A stretch of DNA of 5,920 bases from Bacillota bacterium. Its GTDB lineage: Bacteria > Bacillota > Sulfobacillia > Sulfobacillales > Sulfobacillaceae. Below, piece by piece: positions 1 through 5,854 of the stretch (position 1 is the stretch's first letter; every line of letters starts with the position of its first letter). Position numbers and translations under genes: made by a program. The stretch is taken from positions 1 through 5,920 of the forward strand of contig JAKADI010000132.1 in the NCBI GenBank assembly GCA_021820675.1. The letters run 5' to 3'. The notes under the pieces are model-generated. The model worked only from the letters and a program-made list of their open reading frames with translations, made no database searches and was not told where the DNA came from.

Positions 1-458
1 TCCAGATGGGCGAAATGATCAAGCCACAGTAATAACTGTCCGGAATCAAATAGTCGCAATGCGTGATGTTGTCCACTAAAATCGATTAAATCGGGTGCTA
101 GTTCCCTAACCGCCTGCCGAGTCACAATCTGCCCCTGAACCCGGTAGGTGGATCGCCCCTCACGCGTCATGTCCCTTTGAATAATAAACATATCATCTTC
201 GTCAACTCCCCACGGCCTGAGATTGTTCCACAAAGGATGCGACGAAGATACCGAAAAGACCGCACGAATCCGAAAGCTTGCCCCAAAAGGACCGACTTGT
301 TCGGCCGAGGCCGACAATCCAAAAACGGCCGGGATAGTCGTTAACAGAAGGGATTTCCCTGCTCCCGATTCCCCTGTAACTGCGGTGAATCCCATGTCAA
401 ATGCTATCTCAGCTTGCTGGATTAAGCCGAAATTTTGTACCTTTAAAGCACTTAGCAT
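1..458 (-). CDS. recN: DNA repair protein RecN, 5' part (runs off the window)
   Basis: RecN is an SMC-like ATPase recruited early to DNA double-strand breaks, where it holds ends together for recombinational repair. The first 152 codons are visible. The start MLSALKVQNFGLIQQAEIAF matches the typical RecN opening. The Walker A motif is TGESGAGKS (28-36, Ser where many have Thr: GETGAGKS). FSGQHHALRLFDSGQLLLWLDHF (127-149; the first part FSGQHHALRLFD is the key) corresponds to the family's HGQHEHQ-x-LLD segment, with some divergence. The coiled coils, Walker B and signature motif lie beyond base 1. The ATG at 458 is chosen because it matches the family N-terminus, but its Shine-Dalgarno sequence is weak. 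An in-frame ATG at 467 would add only M-W-A. The frame stays open upstream to a TAA near 530 without family similarity. It lies downstream of argR, as is usual in Bacillota. Confidence 0.9.
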   Translation of the reverse strand, partial: MLSALKVQNFGLIQQAEIAFDMGFTAVTGESGAGKSLLLTTIPAVFGLSASAEQVGPFGASFRIRAVFSVSSSHPLWNNLRPWGVDEDDMFIIQRDMTREGRSTYRVQGQIVTRQAVRELAPDLIDFSGQHHALRLFDSGQLLLWLDHFAHL

Positions 459-836
459 AGCCCACATCCATTCAACCAAATTCGCGGCAGGATTCTCCCA
501 CTTCTTCGGTGGCGAGATGAATGCCGTCGTTGCTTATCGTGCCGAATTGACAGTGATTATGTGAGTGCATGCCTGGAGTGCCGTCAAAAGGATCTCGGTC
601 TTTCCGGGGTGGCTGATATGCGCACCATGGTAGTCTTGAACACTGCGGCCAACCCAGATGCCGAATTCCGGACTGCCTCATGCACCGCGCCGGCATGAGA
701 TGATTTCCGCCCTGTTAACGTCCAGCCACGGTCTCGGTATTCGCGAAGAGCAGAGACTTGGCTGCAATCGGACCATAAGAGCTTAGAGTAAGTCGAGTCT
801 CCACGTCTTTACAGCATGACGTCGGCGGTTGTCAAT
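459..836. other. argR-recN gap without a recognisable gene
   Basis: This 378-base stretch is unusually long for this gene pair. It holds only short frames. The minus strand has a 74-codon ATG frame (696-472) with no family resemblance, and a frame with RSVQDYHGAHISHPGKTEIL ending at a TAA near 530. After that TAA the same frame runs open into recN. The plus strand has an 80-codon open frame (456-698) with five clustered cysteines and no good start. A small inverted repeat CATGC/GCATG lies at 679-697. I see no strong promoter, ribosome binding site or terminator. Eroded remnant DNA is possible, as is a plain intergenic region carrying a recN promoter. Confidence 0.4.
803..822 (-). other. weak hairpin downstream of argR
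   Basis: ACGTC/GACGT forms a 5-bp stem with a 10-nt loop, starting 15 bases after the argR stop. No run of T follows, so it is a poor intrinsic terminator. It may still mark the end of the argR mRNA or be chance. Confidence 0.2.
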
Positions 837-1292
837 TCAACGTAGCTCTTCCAAGCGTTTGGCCAAATTCGGCGCTTCCTCTTTGGAACGCGCCACCACC
901 AACACCGTGTTTTCGCCGGCTAAAGTGCCAACCACTTCCGGCCATTCCATCTTATCGATAGCCTCGGAAACCACCTCGGCTCCTGCTGTCAACGTCTTTA
1001 CCACCACCAAATTCTCACTCACCACAAATCCCATCAGAACTTCGCGCAATAAGCGACGAAGGCGATCCCGGGTCACGCCTAATGTGCCATCATCCGGGAG
1101 GGCATACCGGTGCGTGTCTTGGTAAGGCAGCTTAATCAAACCCAATTCCTTGATATCCCGCGATATCGTGGCTTGGGTGGCGGGCATACCCTTTGCCGCC
1201 AAAATTTCCGATAATTCTTCTTGCGTTTCGACAGGTTGACTTGTAATAATTTCTTGGATTAATGATTGACGTGTGCGCTTATCATGACGCAT
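837..1292 (-). CDS. argR: arginine repressor ArgR/AhrC
   Basis: ArgR is a hexameric, arginine-responsive DNA-binding regulator that represses arginine biosynthesis and, in bacilli, activates catabolism. The 151-residue product has the normal length. An N-terminal winged helix-turn-helix covers about 1-65, with the recognition-helix region ATQATISRDIKELGLIKL (39-55). The C-terminal oligomerisation and arginine-binding domain covers about 80-151, with NLVVVKTLTAGAEVV and GTLAGENTVLVVARS (122-136). The usual arginine-binding Asp pair in GDDT is Glu-Asn here (GENT, 126-129). That may shift ligand affinity, though variants at this site are known in the family. The ATG follows AAAGGGG by 10 nt. argR sits between nadK and recN as in many Bacillota. 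I saw no clear ARG-box operator before it, so autoregulation is not supported by the visible sequence. Confidence 0.96.
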   Translation of the reverse strand: MRHDKRTRQSLIQEIITSQPVETQEELSEILAAKGMPATQATISRDIKELGLIKLPYQDTHRYALPDDGTLGVTRDRLRRLLREVLMGFVVSENLVVVKTLTAGAEVVSEAIDKMEWPEVVGTLAGENTVLVVARSKEEAPNLAKRLEELR

Positions 1293-1296
1293 GGTC

Positions 1297-2151
1297 TTAA
1301 TGCCCCTTTCGCCAGCCCCGTAACACTTGGAAAAAACTCCAGCCTGGACGCCGAAATAGCCGGATGGTTGTTGGACTGGTCTCCACGATCACCTCATCGC
1401 CATCAACCAATGGATGGGTGTGTTGACCGTCAACCGTGACTAACGTATCCCGGTGCATTGCCCTCACGCGGATTTTCACTTGTTGGTCCCCATTAATCAC
1501 GATAGAACGGTCGAAGAACGAATGGGGGCAGATGGGAGTGACCACCATAACGCCCAAGGCTGGACTTAAAATTGGCCCCCCCGCCGATAACGAATAGGCG
1601 GTCGACCCGGTCGGCGACGCGACGATGAGTCCATCCGCAGGATAGGTGGTTACGTAAGCATCATCAACAAATGTTTCCAGATTAATGAGCCGGGCAAATG
1701 GTCCCTTGGTTACGACGACATCATTCATCGCTTCGAAATGAGCTATTTCCTGTTGGCCTCGCACCACCCGTGCTTCCAGCAACCGGCGTTGGTCAATATC
1801 GTATTGATTATTCACCATCGCGCTCAACGCAGGCAATAAGTCCGGTACTTCAACCTCAGTCAAAAATCCCAAATGGCCCAAATTGACACCCAAAATGGGA
1901 CAGTTAAGTCGCGCTAAAGCCTTCGCCGCATGAAGCAGGGTTCCGTCCCCTCCCAGCACAATAATGCCGTCAATGCTGCCTTCGGGCAAACCATCCAGAT
2001 CTCGCGCTAACTCCGGGTATCCAACAGCGTCGGCCAAGTTGGCCGGGATAAGGGTGTCAATACCATGCTCAGTTGCCCATCTCCAGATCCGCCCAGTCAA
2101 TCCGCGAACTTGATCCTTGTCGGTATTAGGCCAAATTAACAGCCGTTTCAA
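1297..2151 (-). CDS. nadK: NAD kinase (ATP/polyphosphate-NAD kinase)
   Basis: NAD kinase phosphorylates NAD to NADP in the cytosol and controls the NADP(H) supply. From the TTG start the product is 284 residues, normal for bacteria. It begins MKRLLIWPN, like other family members. Motifs seen are the GGDGT signature in GIIVLGGDGTLLHAAK (62-77), ILGVNLGHLGFLTE (86-99), MNDVVVTKG (142-150), and the substrate loop ADGLIVASPTGSTAYSLSAGGP (172-193, shown here only by its ends ADGL and AGGP plus the central TGSTAYS). VTPICPHSF (204-212) and VDGQ (240-243) follow. The NAD-binding Asn-Glu pair of many homologues is Asn-Asp here (143-144), a conservative change. Translation is probably coupled to tlyA through the TTGA overlap, and argR follows after only 4 bases. 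Confidence 0.96.
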   Translation of the reverse strand: MKRLLIWPNTDKDQVRGLTGRIWRWATEHGIDTLIPANLADAVGYPELARDLDGLPEGSIDGIIVLGGDGTLLHAAKALARLNCPILGVNLGHLGFLTEVEVPDLLPALSAMVNNQYDIDQRRLLEARVVRGQQEIAHFEAMNDVVVTKGPFARLINLETFVDDAYVTTYPADGLIVASPTGSTAYSLSAGGPILSPALGVMVVTPICPHSFFDRSIVINGDQQVKIRVRAMHRDTLVTVDGQHTHPLVDGDEVIVETSPTTIRLFRRPGWSFFQVLRGWRKGH

Positions 2152-3044
2152 TGAGGTTCCTCCCGGTCCCATGCTTGATCGACGACTTGGCTTATGTCTA
2201 TATATCGCGGCGTCGTCATAGGTTGTTGCTTATTTAATAAGCTCAAAAACTCAATATTTCCCTCTGGTCCGCGGATGGGCGAAGGGGTTAAACCCATCAC
2301 ACTGTATCCCATCTTTTGCGTGTGCTCAACAAAATTGCGCAATACCTCCCTGTGAACCTGGGCATCACGAACAACTCCATTTTTGCCCACATGTTGGGGA
2401 CCGGCCTCGAATTGCGGTTTCACCAACCCGACAACGATGCCGTCATCTTTGAGTAGATTCTTGAGGGGATGCAGTAACAACTCAATACTAATAAAAGACG
2501 CGTCAATGGATGCCGCATCCACTGGGCAGGCTGTCCCCAGCATTTCAGCGGACAACCACCGCGCGTTGGTTTTTTCTAGCACCGTAACCCGCTCATCATT
2601 GCGTAGCTTCCAGTCAAGCTGCCCGTACCCCACATCGATTGCCCGGACGTGAGCTGCACCGTGTTGTAGCCAGCAATCGGTAAAACCTCCCGTTGAGGCG
2701 CCCACATCGATTATTCTCCATGCGTGAGGGCTCAAGCCAAAACGTGTTAAAGCCCCTTCTAATTTTAACCCGCCACGACTGACGTAGGGATTGGCCGTTC
2801 CCCGAATCTCAATGTGCGCCCCACTTTGCACCGGCGTTCCGGCTTTCGTGATGTTTTCCCCATTGACAAAAACTTGTCCAGCCATAACCAAGGCTTGCGC
2901 TTTGGAGCGAGTCGGCGCAAGCCTCTGATCAACCATGACTCGATCTAAGCGGTCATTCACCGAATGCCCGCGAGAAGTCTTGGCCTTCAGGCCTGGGGAG
3001 GAAAGCGGGCGTTCGCCGTCAGGCGGATGCGGGTTTGCGCTCAT
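2148..3044 (-). CDS. tlyA: TlyA-family rRNA (cytidine-2'-O)-methyltransferase with N-terminal S4 domain
   Basis: TlyA proteins 2'-O-methylate rRNA cytidines using S-adenosylmethionine; some are also reported as haemolysins. An S4 RNA-binding domain is seen from RLDRVMVDQRLAPTRSKAQ through VFVNGENITKAG. It is followed by YVSRGGLKL, the SAM-binding loop IDVGASTGGFTDCWLQHGA, the catalytic-fold motif VKPQFEAG and the conserved IRGPEGNIEFL near the C-terminus. A GTG at 2960, directly before the S4 domain, would give a 270-residue protein, the usual family length, but has no ribosome binding site. The chosen ATG at 3044 adds about 28 proline/serine-rich residues with no family resemblance, encoded by the tail and right-end palindrome of the upstream element. 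A start at 3056 is also open. The gene overlaps the IscB-type ORF by about 26 bases and the nadK start by 4. The methyltransferase itself looks intact. Confidence 0.93.
   Translation of the reverse strand: MSANPHPPDGERPLSSPGLKAKTSRGHSVNDRLDRVMVDQRLAPTRSKAQALVMAGQVFVNGENITKAGTPVQSGAHIEIRGTANPYVSRGGLKLEGALTRFGLSPHAWRIIDVGASTGGFTDCWLQHGAAHVRAIDVGYGQLDWKLRNDERVTVLEKTNARWLSAEMLGTACPVDAASIDASFISIELLLHPLKNLLKDDGIVVGLVKPQFEAGPQHVGKNGVVRDAQVHREVLRNFVEHTQKMGYSVMGLTPSPIRGPEGNIEFLSLLNKQQPMTTPRYIDISQVVDQAWDREEPH
2152..2164 (-). promoter_or_regulatory. nadK ribosome binding site deciding a TTG start
   Basis: GGGAGG (2159-2164), inside the last tlyA codons, is followed by a 7-nt spacer and TTG at 2151. The TTG overlaps the tlyA stop as TTGA. 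An in-frame ATG at 2172 lies upstream of this site and has no ribosome binding site of its own, so TTG is the better start. Confidence 0.7.
2966..3010 (-). repeat. right-end imperfect palindrome of the IscB element
   Basis: An outer 6-bp stem GCCCGC/GCGGGC (3005-3010 with 2966-2971) surrounds an inner hairpin GGCC-TGAA-GGCC (2982-2993), with CCTCCCC before the inner stem. It begins 9 bases after the stop codon of the IscB-type ORF. A subterminal imperfect palindrome right after tnpB or iscB is typical of the right end of IS200/IS605-family elements, where TnpA binds single-stranded DNA. The same bases are read through by the extended tlyA frame. Confidence 0.6.
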
Positions 3045-3654
3045 AGGACCAACCATCTCCTCTGTGCAGCACCTGAGAGTGTTTGTACAAAATGCCCTGA
3101 GTCACGTTCTGCCCCTGAACGCAGGATGCGGATGTCCGCATCATAACCCACCCGACGTGAACCCCGTTATACTTCCCGCGCAACACCCCTATGGGGACCC
3201 CGAAGTGCCTCTTCTGGCGGCTCCGATGCCGTATCGGGAAGCTCCGCTTATCCGTGCCGCACATCTGGCGGATTCCTCGCCGGGTAGCGGTACAGACCCC
3301 CACATAAGCAGGCAACACGGTAAAGTGATCAGGCGTGCCCTCGTCAACGCGCAGAGCGTCGTAATAGGACGCTTTCGGCAGACCGGGGGCAATCAAGACG
3401 ATCTCTCCAAAAAAGAGCACTTTGGGGTCTCGAGCCCCGTCCAAGGTGAAAGCGACCCCGGTTGTCTGGCTGGCGGGATCCCACTGGACGCCCACGGATT
3501 GAACGGCGGGATTCTCTGTCGCGCGATCTTTCAACCGGATAGGGAACGGAGCGATGCGGTGAATGACCGTCCGGCCGCTCTTGAGCAACTGACGGGCCCG
3601 TTTTTCGGTACAGGGCATCAGCGGTTTCTGATGTCGGTCTAAGACAAAAACCAT
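3019..3654 (-). CDS. internally deleted IscB-type RuvC nuclease (RRXRR-domain remnant)
   Basis: The 211-residue product matches the two ends of IscB, the RNA-guided nuclease related to the Cas9 ancestor. Residues 1-45 are the IscB N-terminus, with MVFVLD, the PLMP motif (11-14) and RLKDR. Residues 55-70 are RuvC-I, with WDPASQTTGVA and the catalytic Asp kept at 59. At about residues 84-91 the protein jumps to GLPKASYYDA, the RuvC-III region with its Asp at 99. It then continues into the C-terminal domain (RQMCGTDK, FPIRHRSRQKRHFG, YKHSQVLHRGDGWSY). The arginine-rich bridge, RuvC-II with its Glu, and the whole HNH domain are missing, roughly half of a normal 400-500-residue IscB. A second small loss sits near 152-160. 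The start is the ATG at 3654, after GAGGAGGA; a frame-open ATG at 3708 would lie in the candidate RNA. Without RuvC-II and HNH it should not cut DNA. Binding of its RNA or DNA is conceivable but unproven. It may simply be a decaying gene whose frame is still open. Confidence 0.85.
   Translation of the reverse strand: MVFVLDRHQKPLMPCTEKRARQLLKSGRTVIHRIAPFPIRLKDRATENPAVQSVGVQWDPASQTTGVAFTLDGARDPKVLFFGEIVLIAPGLPKASYYDALRVDEGTPDHFTVLPAYVGVCTATRRGIRQMCGTDKRSFPIRHRSRQKRHFGVPIGVLRGKYNGVHVGWVMMRTSASCVQGQNVTQGILYKHSQVLHRGDGWSYERKPASA
3042..3062 (-). promoter_or_regulatory. tlyA translation start region built from the IscB-type gene tail
   Basis: GAGGAG at 3057-3062 is the only good Shine-Dalgarno-like sequence before tlyA. 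It lies in the codons for the conserved IscB tail R-G-D-G-W-S-Y. An in-frame ATG at 3056 touches it and is too close. The ATG at 3044 has a 12-nt spacer, which is long but usable. Neither is ideal, so the start is uncertain. Confidence 0.5.
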
Positions 3655-3659
3655 GAGTC

Positions 3660-3931
3660 TTCCTCCTCGCATTCCCCGTAAGGGGCTGGTGACGTTTTTA
3701 AAGGACAATCTTTCCTCGCCAACGTTCGATCAGAGGCCTATCCCTCCACATGGCTCGCGGCTACACCCAACTGGCGTTTAACGAAAGAACCCAGAGCCCT
3801 GAACTGGGGAAGCATTCCCCGGTGTGCACCGACCGAACGCACCCACTCGCCTCGGGACGGTTTCAAAGCCGTGTCGATTCCGGCTGCCAAGGCTCATAGA
3901 TACGCTTGTACAAGCACCCGACTTTAGCCTT
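3660..3931 (-). ncRNA. candidate HEARO / omega RNA upstream of the IscB-type ORF
   Basis: IscB nucleases work with an RNA of about 200-330 nt encoded immediately upstream of the gene, known earlier as the HEARO motif. Its 5' end carries a guide read from DNA flanking the left end of the element. This stretch fills that place exactly and holds no convincing gene. Visible stems on the minus strand are GGGGAA/TTCCCC with a 3-nt loop (3806-3820), CCCC-TTAC-GGGG (3674-3685) just before the ORF's ribosome binding site, GGTG/CACC (3821-3830), and ACGG/CCGT (3857-3872). CCCAG/CTGGG (3790-3808) competes with the first stem. If the RNA starts near the left end, its guide would be the last bases of dxs. 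Position and hairpins are seen directly. The RNA class is inferred from family knowledge and not confirmed by a covariance model. Exact ends are unknown. Confidence 0.6.
3889..3931 (-). repeat. candidate left-end hairpin of the IscB element
   Basis: A 6-bp stem AAGGCT/AGCCTT (3926-3931 with 3889-3894) encloses a 12-bp palindrome GCTTGTACAAGC (3904-3915). It starts only 6 bases after the dxs stop codon. It could be the subterminal palindrome recognised by TnpA at the left end, the 5' stem of the omega RNA, or both. There is no T-run, so it does not look like an intrinsic terminator of dxs. Confidence 0.45.
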
Positions 3932-3936
3932 TGAGT

Positions 3937-5841
3937 CTATGACTTGATCTGCTTTGGAGCTTTTTCTTTTTGATGAAGCCACATCCTTACCCTCCGCGCA
4001 ATGCCATCCGCATTCAATTCATAGAAATTAAGATAATAACTAGCCGAACCGTGGTCGATAAATTCATCGGGGAGTCCCCCGTTTAAGATCGGAATCCGGA
4101 TAGCCTGTTCATTGAACCATTCATTTATGGCGGATCCAAAACCTCCCGCTACCGCGTGTTCTTCGCAAGTAATGATTGCGTTCGTTTCCTGAGCGACCAC
4201 CCGCAGAAGGTCAGAGTCCAAGGGTTTGATAAAACGGGCATTGACTACCCCAACACGGTACCCCTCTTGAGCCAGAATCTCACGCGCCGACAAAGCCGCA
4301 TAGACGATAGGCCCAATCGCAATAATGGTCGCGTCCTCTCCTCTGGCTAGCCATTCACTTTTTCCCCACGGTATAGGGTTTAACGGACCCGTGATATCTA
4401 ACCCCCGGCTCGCTCCGCGTGGGTACCGCAACGCGACCGGATGCGGTCTTTCTAACGCACTCACCAATAATTGCCGGAGTTCAACTTCATCCTTCCCCAT
4501 GGCAATTTCCATATTCGGTACGGCTCGCAGAAAGCTAATATCATAGACCCCTTGGTGTGTAGCCCCGTCTCCCCCAACTAATCCCGCTCGGTCAATCCCT
4601 AGAATAACCGGCAAATCTTGATGGCAAATATCATGCACCACTTGATCATAGGCTCTTTGTAAAAAGGTGCTGTACACGGCAAATACCGGGCGCATTCCCC
4701 CCAGAGCCAGTCCAGCCGAAAAGGTTGCCGCATGCTGTTCGGCAATTCCGACGTCATAGAAACGATTCGGAAAAGCTTGTTGGAACCGATCCAATTTTGT
4801 TCCATCCGGCATGGCAGCCGTAACGGCGACGATCTCGGGATGTGTAGCTCCTAGTTCGACCAGGGCTTCACTAAAAATTTGGCTATAAGACTTAGGTTGT
4901 GGTTTTTTTATGAATTTTCCCGAATGAATTTCAAATGGCCCTGGGCCATGAAACTCGCCCGGACGTTCTTCGGCCGGACCATATCCTCGGCCTTTTTTCG
5001 TGATAACATGGACCACCACCGGACCGTCAACCAATTGCGCATTGCGAAGCACCGGAATTAATTCAGATAGGTTATGGCCGTCAACCGGTCCATAATACTT
5101 AAATCCCAATTCTTCAAAGACATTACGCGGCAAAACTGCATGATGGAGCAGATCTTTCACTCTCTCTACTGTTTTGCGGAGCCGACCGCCTACCACCGGC
5201 ACCGAATCCAATAATTGTTCAATTTCTTGTTTCATGCGCGTATAGGCTGGTGCCGAGCGTAATTCCGTTAAATACCGAGAAAAAGCTCCCACGTTCGGAG
5301 CAATGGACATAGAATTATCGTTCACAACCACAACCAAATTGGTTTTGGTTTGTCCGATTTGATTCATAGCTTCCCAAGCCATACCTGCGGTTAATGCCCC
5401 ATCACCAATAACGGCCACGACACCATAACGTTCCTTGCGGAGATCACGGGCACTAGCAAGCCCCATAGCTGCTGACAACGATGTGGAGGCATGCCCTGCT
5501 TCCCAGACATCGTATTCGCTTTCCCGCCGTTTGAGAAATCCCGATAAGCCGTTTAATTGTCTTATGGTGGAAAATTCCTCATAACGATCGGTTAATAGCT
5601 TATGAGCATAGGCCTGGTGACCAATGTCCCAAATTAATTTGTCACTAGGGGTGTCGTATACGTAATGCAGAGCAATAGCTAATTCCACGGCCCCCAAACT
5701 GGCGCCAACATGCCCTCCGGATTGCGACGTGGTCTCAATGATGACACGGCGTAGTTCTTGAGCCAACTCCTCCAACTGTAAAACCGACCAATTCCTGATA
5801 TCTCGTGGGGAGTGAACTGATACCAGCAATTTCGCCTCCAT
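3937..5841 (-). CDS. dxs: 1-deoxy-D-xylulose-5-phosphate synthase
   Basis: This enzyme makes 1-deoxy-D-xylulose 5-phosphate from pyruvate and glyceraldehyde 3-phosphate using thiamine diphosphate. It is the first step of the cytosolic MEP isoprenoid pathway. The 634-residue product has the normal family length and all expected motifs. These are GGHVGASLG (about 42-50, conserved His), WDIGHQAYAHK (71-81), the ThDP/Mg motif IGDGALTAGMAWEAMN (145-160) with NDN at 174-176, KKGRGYGPAEERPGEFHG (282-299), and YDVGIAEQHAA with catalytic Glu at about 368. DRAGLVGGDGATHQG (417-431) begins the pyrimidine-binding domain surface, and the transketolase C-terminal domain follows (about 500-620). The start is the ATG at 5841, chosen for the strong Shine-Dalgarno sequence. 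It follows ispA by 11 nt. Downstream, tlyA would normally come next, but the IscB-type element lies between them, beginning within a few bases of the dxs stop. The gene looks complete and undamaged. Confidence 0.97.
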   Translation of the reverse strand: MEAKLLVSVHSPRDIRNWSVLQLEELAQELRRVIIETTSQSGGHVGASLGAVELAIALHYVYDTPSDKLIWDIGHQAYAHKLLTDRYEEFSTIRQLNGLSGFLKRRESEYDVWEAGHASTSLSAAMGLASARDLRKERYGVVAVIGDGALTAGMAWEAMNQIGQTKTNLVVVVNDNSMSIAPNVGAFSRYLTELRSAPAYTRMKQEIEQLLDSVPVVGGRLRKTVERVKDLLHHAVLPRNVFEELGFKYYGPVDGHNLSELIPVLRNAQLVDGPVVVHVITKKGRGYGPAEERPGEFHGPGPFEIHSGKFIKKPQPKSYSQIFSEALVELGATHPEIVAVTAAMPDGTKLDRFQQAFPNRFYDVGIAEQHAATFSAGLALGGMRPVFAVYSTFLQRAYDQVVHDICHQDLPVILGIDRAGLVGGDGATHQGVYDISFLRAVPNMEIAMGKDEVELRQLLVSALERPHPVALRYPRGASRGLDITGPLNPIPWGKSEWLARGEDATIIAIGPIVYAALSAREILAQEGYRVGVVNARFIKPLDSDLLRVVAQETNAIITCEEHAVAGGFGSAINEWFNEQAIRIPILNGGLPDEFIDHGSASYYLNFYELNADGIARRVRMWLHQKEKAPKQIKS

Positions 5842-5846
5842 ACCAT

Positions 5847-5854
5847 ACCTCCTT
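5847..5854 (-). promoter_or_regulatory. dxs ribosome binding site (AAGGAGGT)
   Basis: A near-perfect Shine-Dalgarno sequence overlaps the ispA stop codon (TAAGGAGG) and sits 6 nt before the ATG at 5841. It decides the dxs start. The frame also opens with a GTG at 5859, but that codon lies upstream of this site and would place the Shine-Dalgarno sequence inside the gene. Confidence 0.8.

Larger units (their letters stand above)
2960..3935 (-). mobile_element. IS200/IS605-like IscB (IS1341-type) element between dxs and tlyA
   Basis: About 975 bp separates two genes that are normally adjacent. In minus-strand order it contains a left-end hairpin region just after the dxs stop, a structured ~270-nt non-coding stretch, an IscB-derived ORF, and a 45-bp imperfect palindrome just after that ORF. 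This is the architecture of IscB elements, which lack their own TnpA transposase and are thought to be mobilised in trans. Two sampled 60-base lines inside the ORF are about 60 and 67% GC, against about 42% for a sampled dxs line, consistent with a separate origin. No tnpA is present in the window. Ends are approximate: IS200/IS605 elements make no target duplication and have no terminal inverted repeats, so the borders are placed from the palindromes and neighbouring genes. The left end may be as far in as about 3870. Confidence 0.75.

Noticed and set aside
472..696. Minus-strand 74-codon ATG frame in the argR-recN gap
   Set aside because: No ribosome binding site, no recognisable motif, and it stops just before recN in another frame. 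Kept only as part of the gap description.
829..1125. Plus-strand frame of 98 codons opposite argR
   Set aside because: Antisense of a complete ArgR with all motifs; no family resemblance and low-complexity Ser/Thr/Arg composition.
2935..3642. Long plus-strand open frame (235 codons) opposite the IscB-type ORF and tlyA start
   Set aside because: It is the antisense of two minus-strand genes with clear family motifs, has no recognisable domain, and lies in GC-rich DNA where long shadow frames are common.
3889..3931. Hairpin after dxs as an intrinsic terminator
   Set aside because: No following T-run on the minus strand, and it coincides with the expected element left end or omega RNA start. 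Termination here would also cut off tlyA-nadK-argR.
3019..3931. A TnpB/Cas12-type or active Cas9-like effector, or a CRISPR array
   Set aside because: The motifs are IscB-specific (PLMP, RRXRR, IscB C-terminal tail), HNH and RuvC-II are absent, and no spaced direct repeats are visible anywhere in the window.
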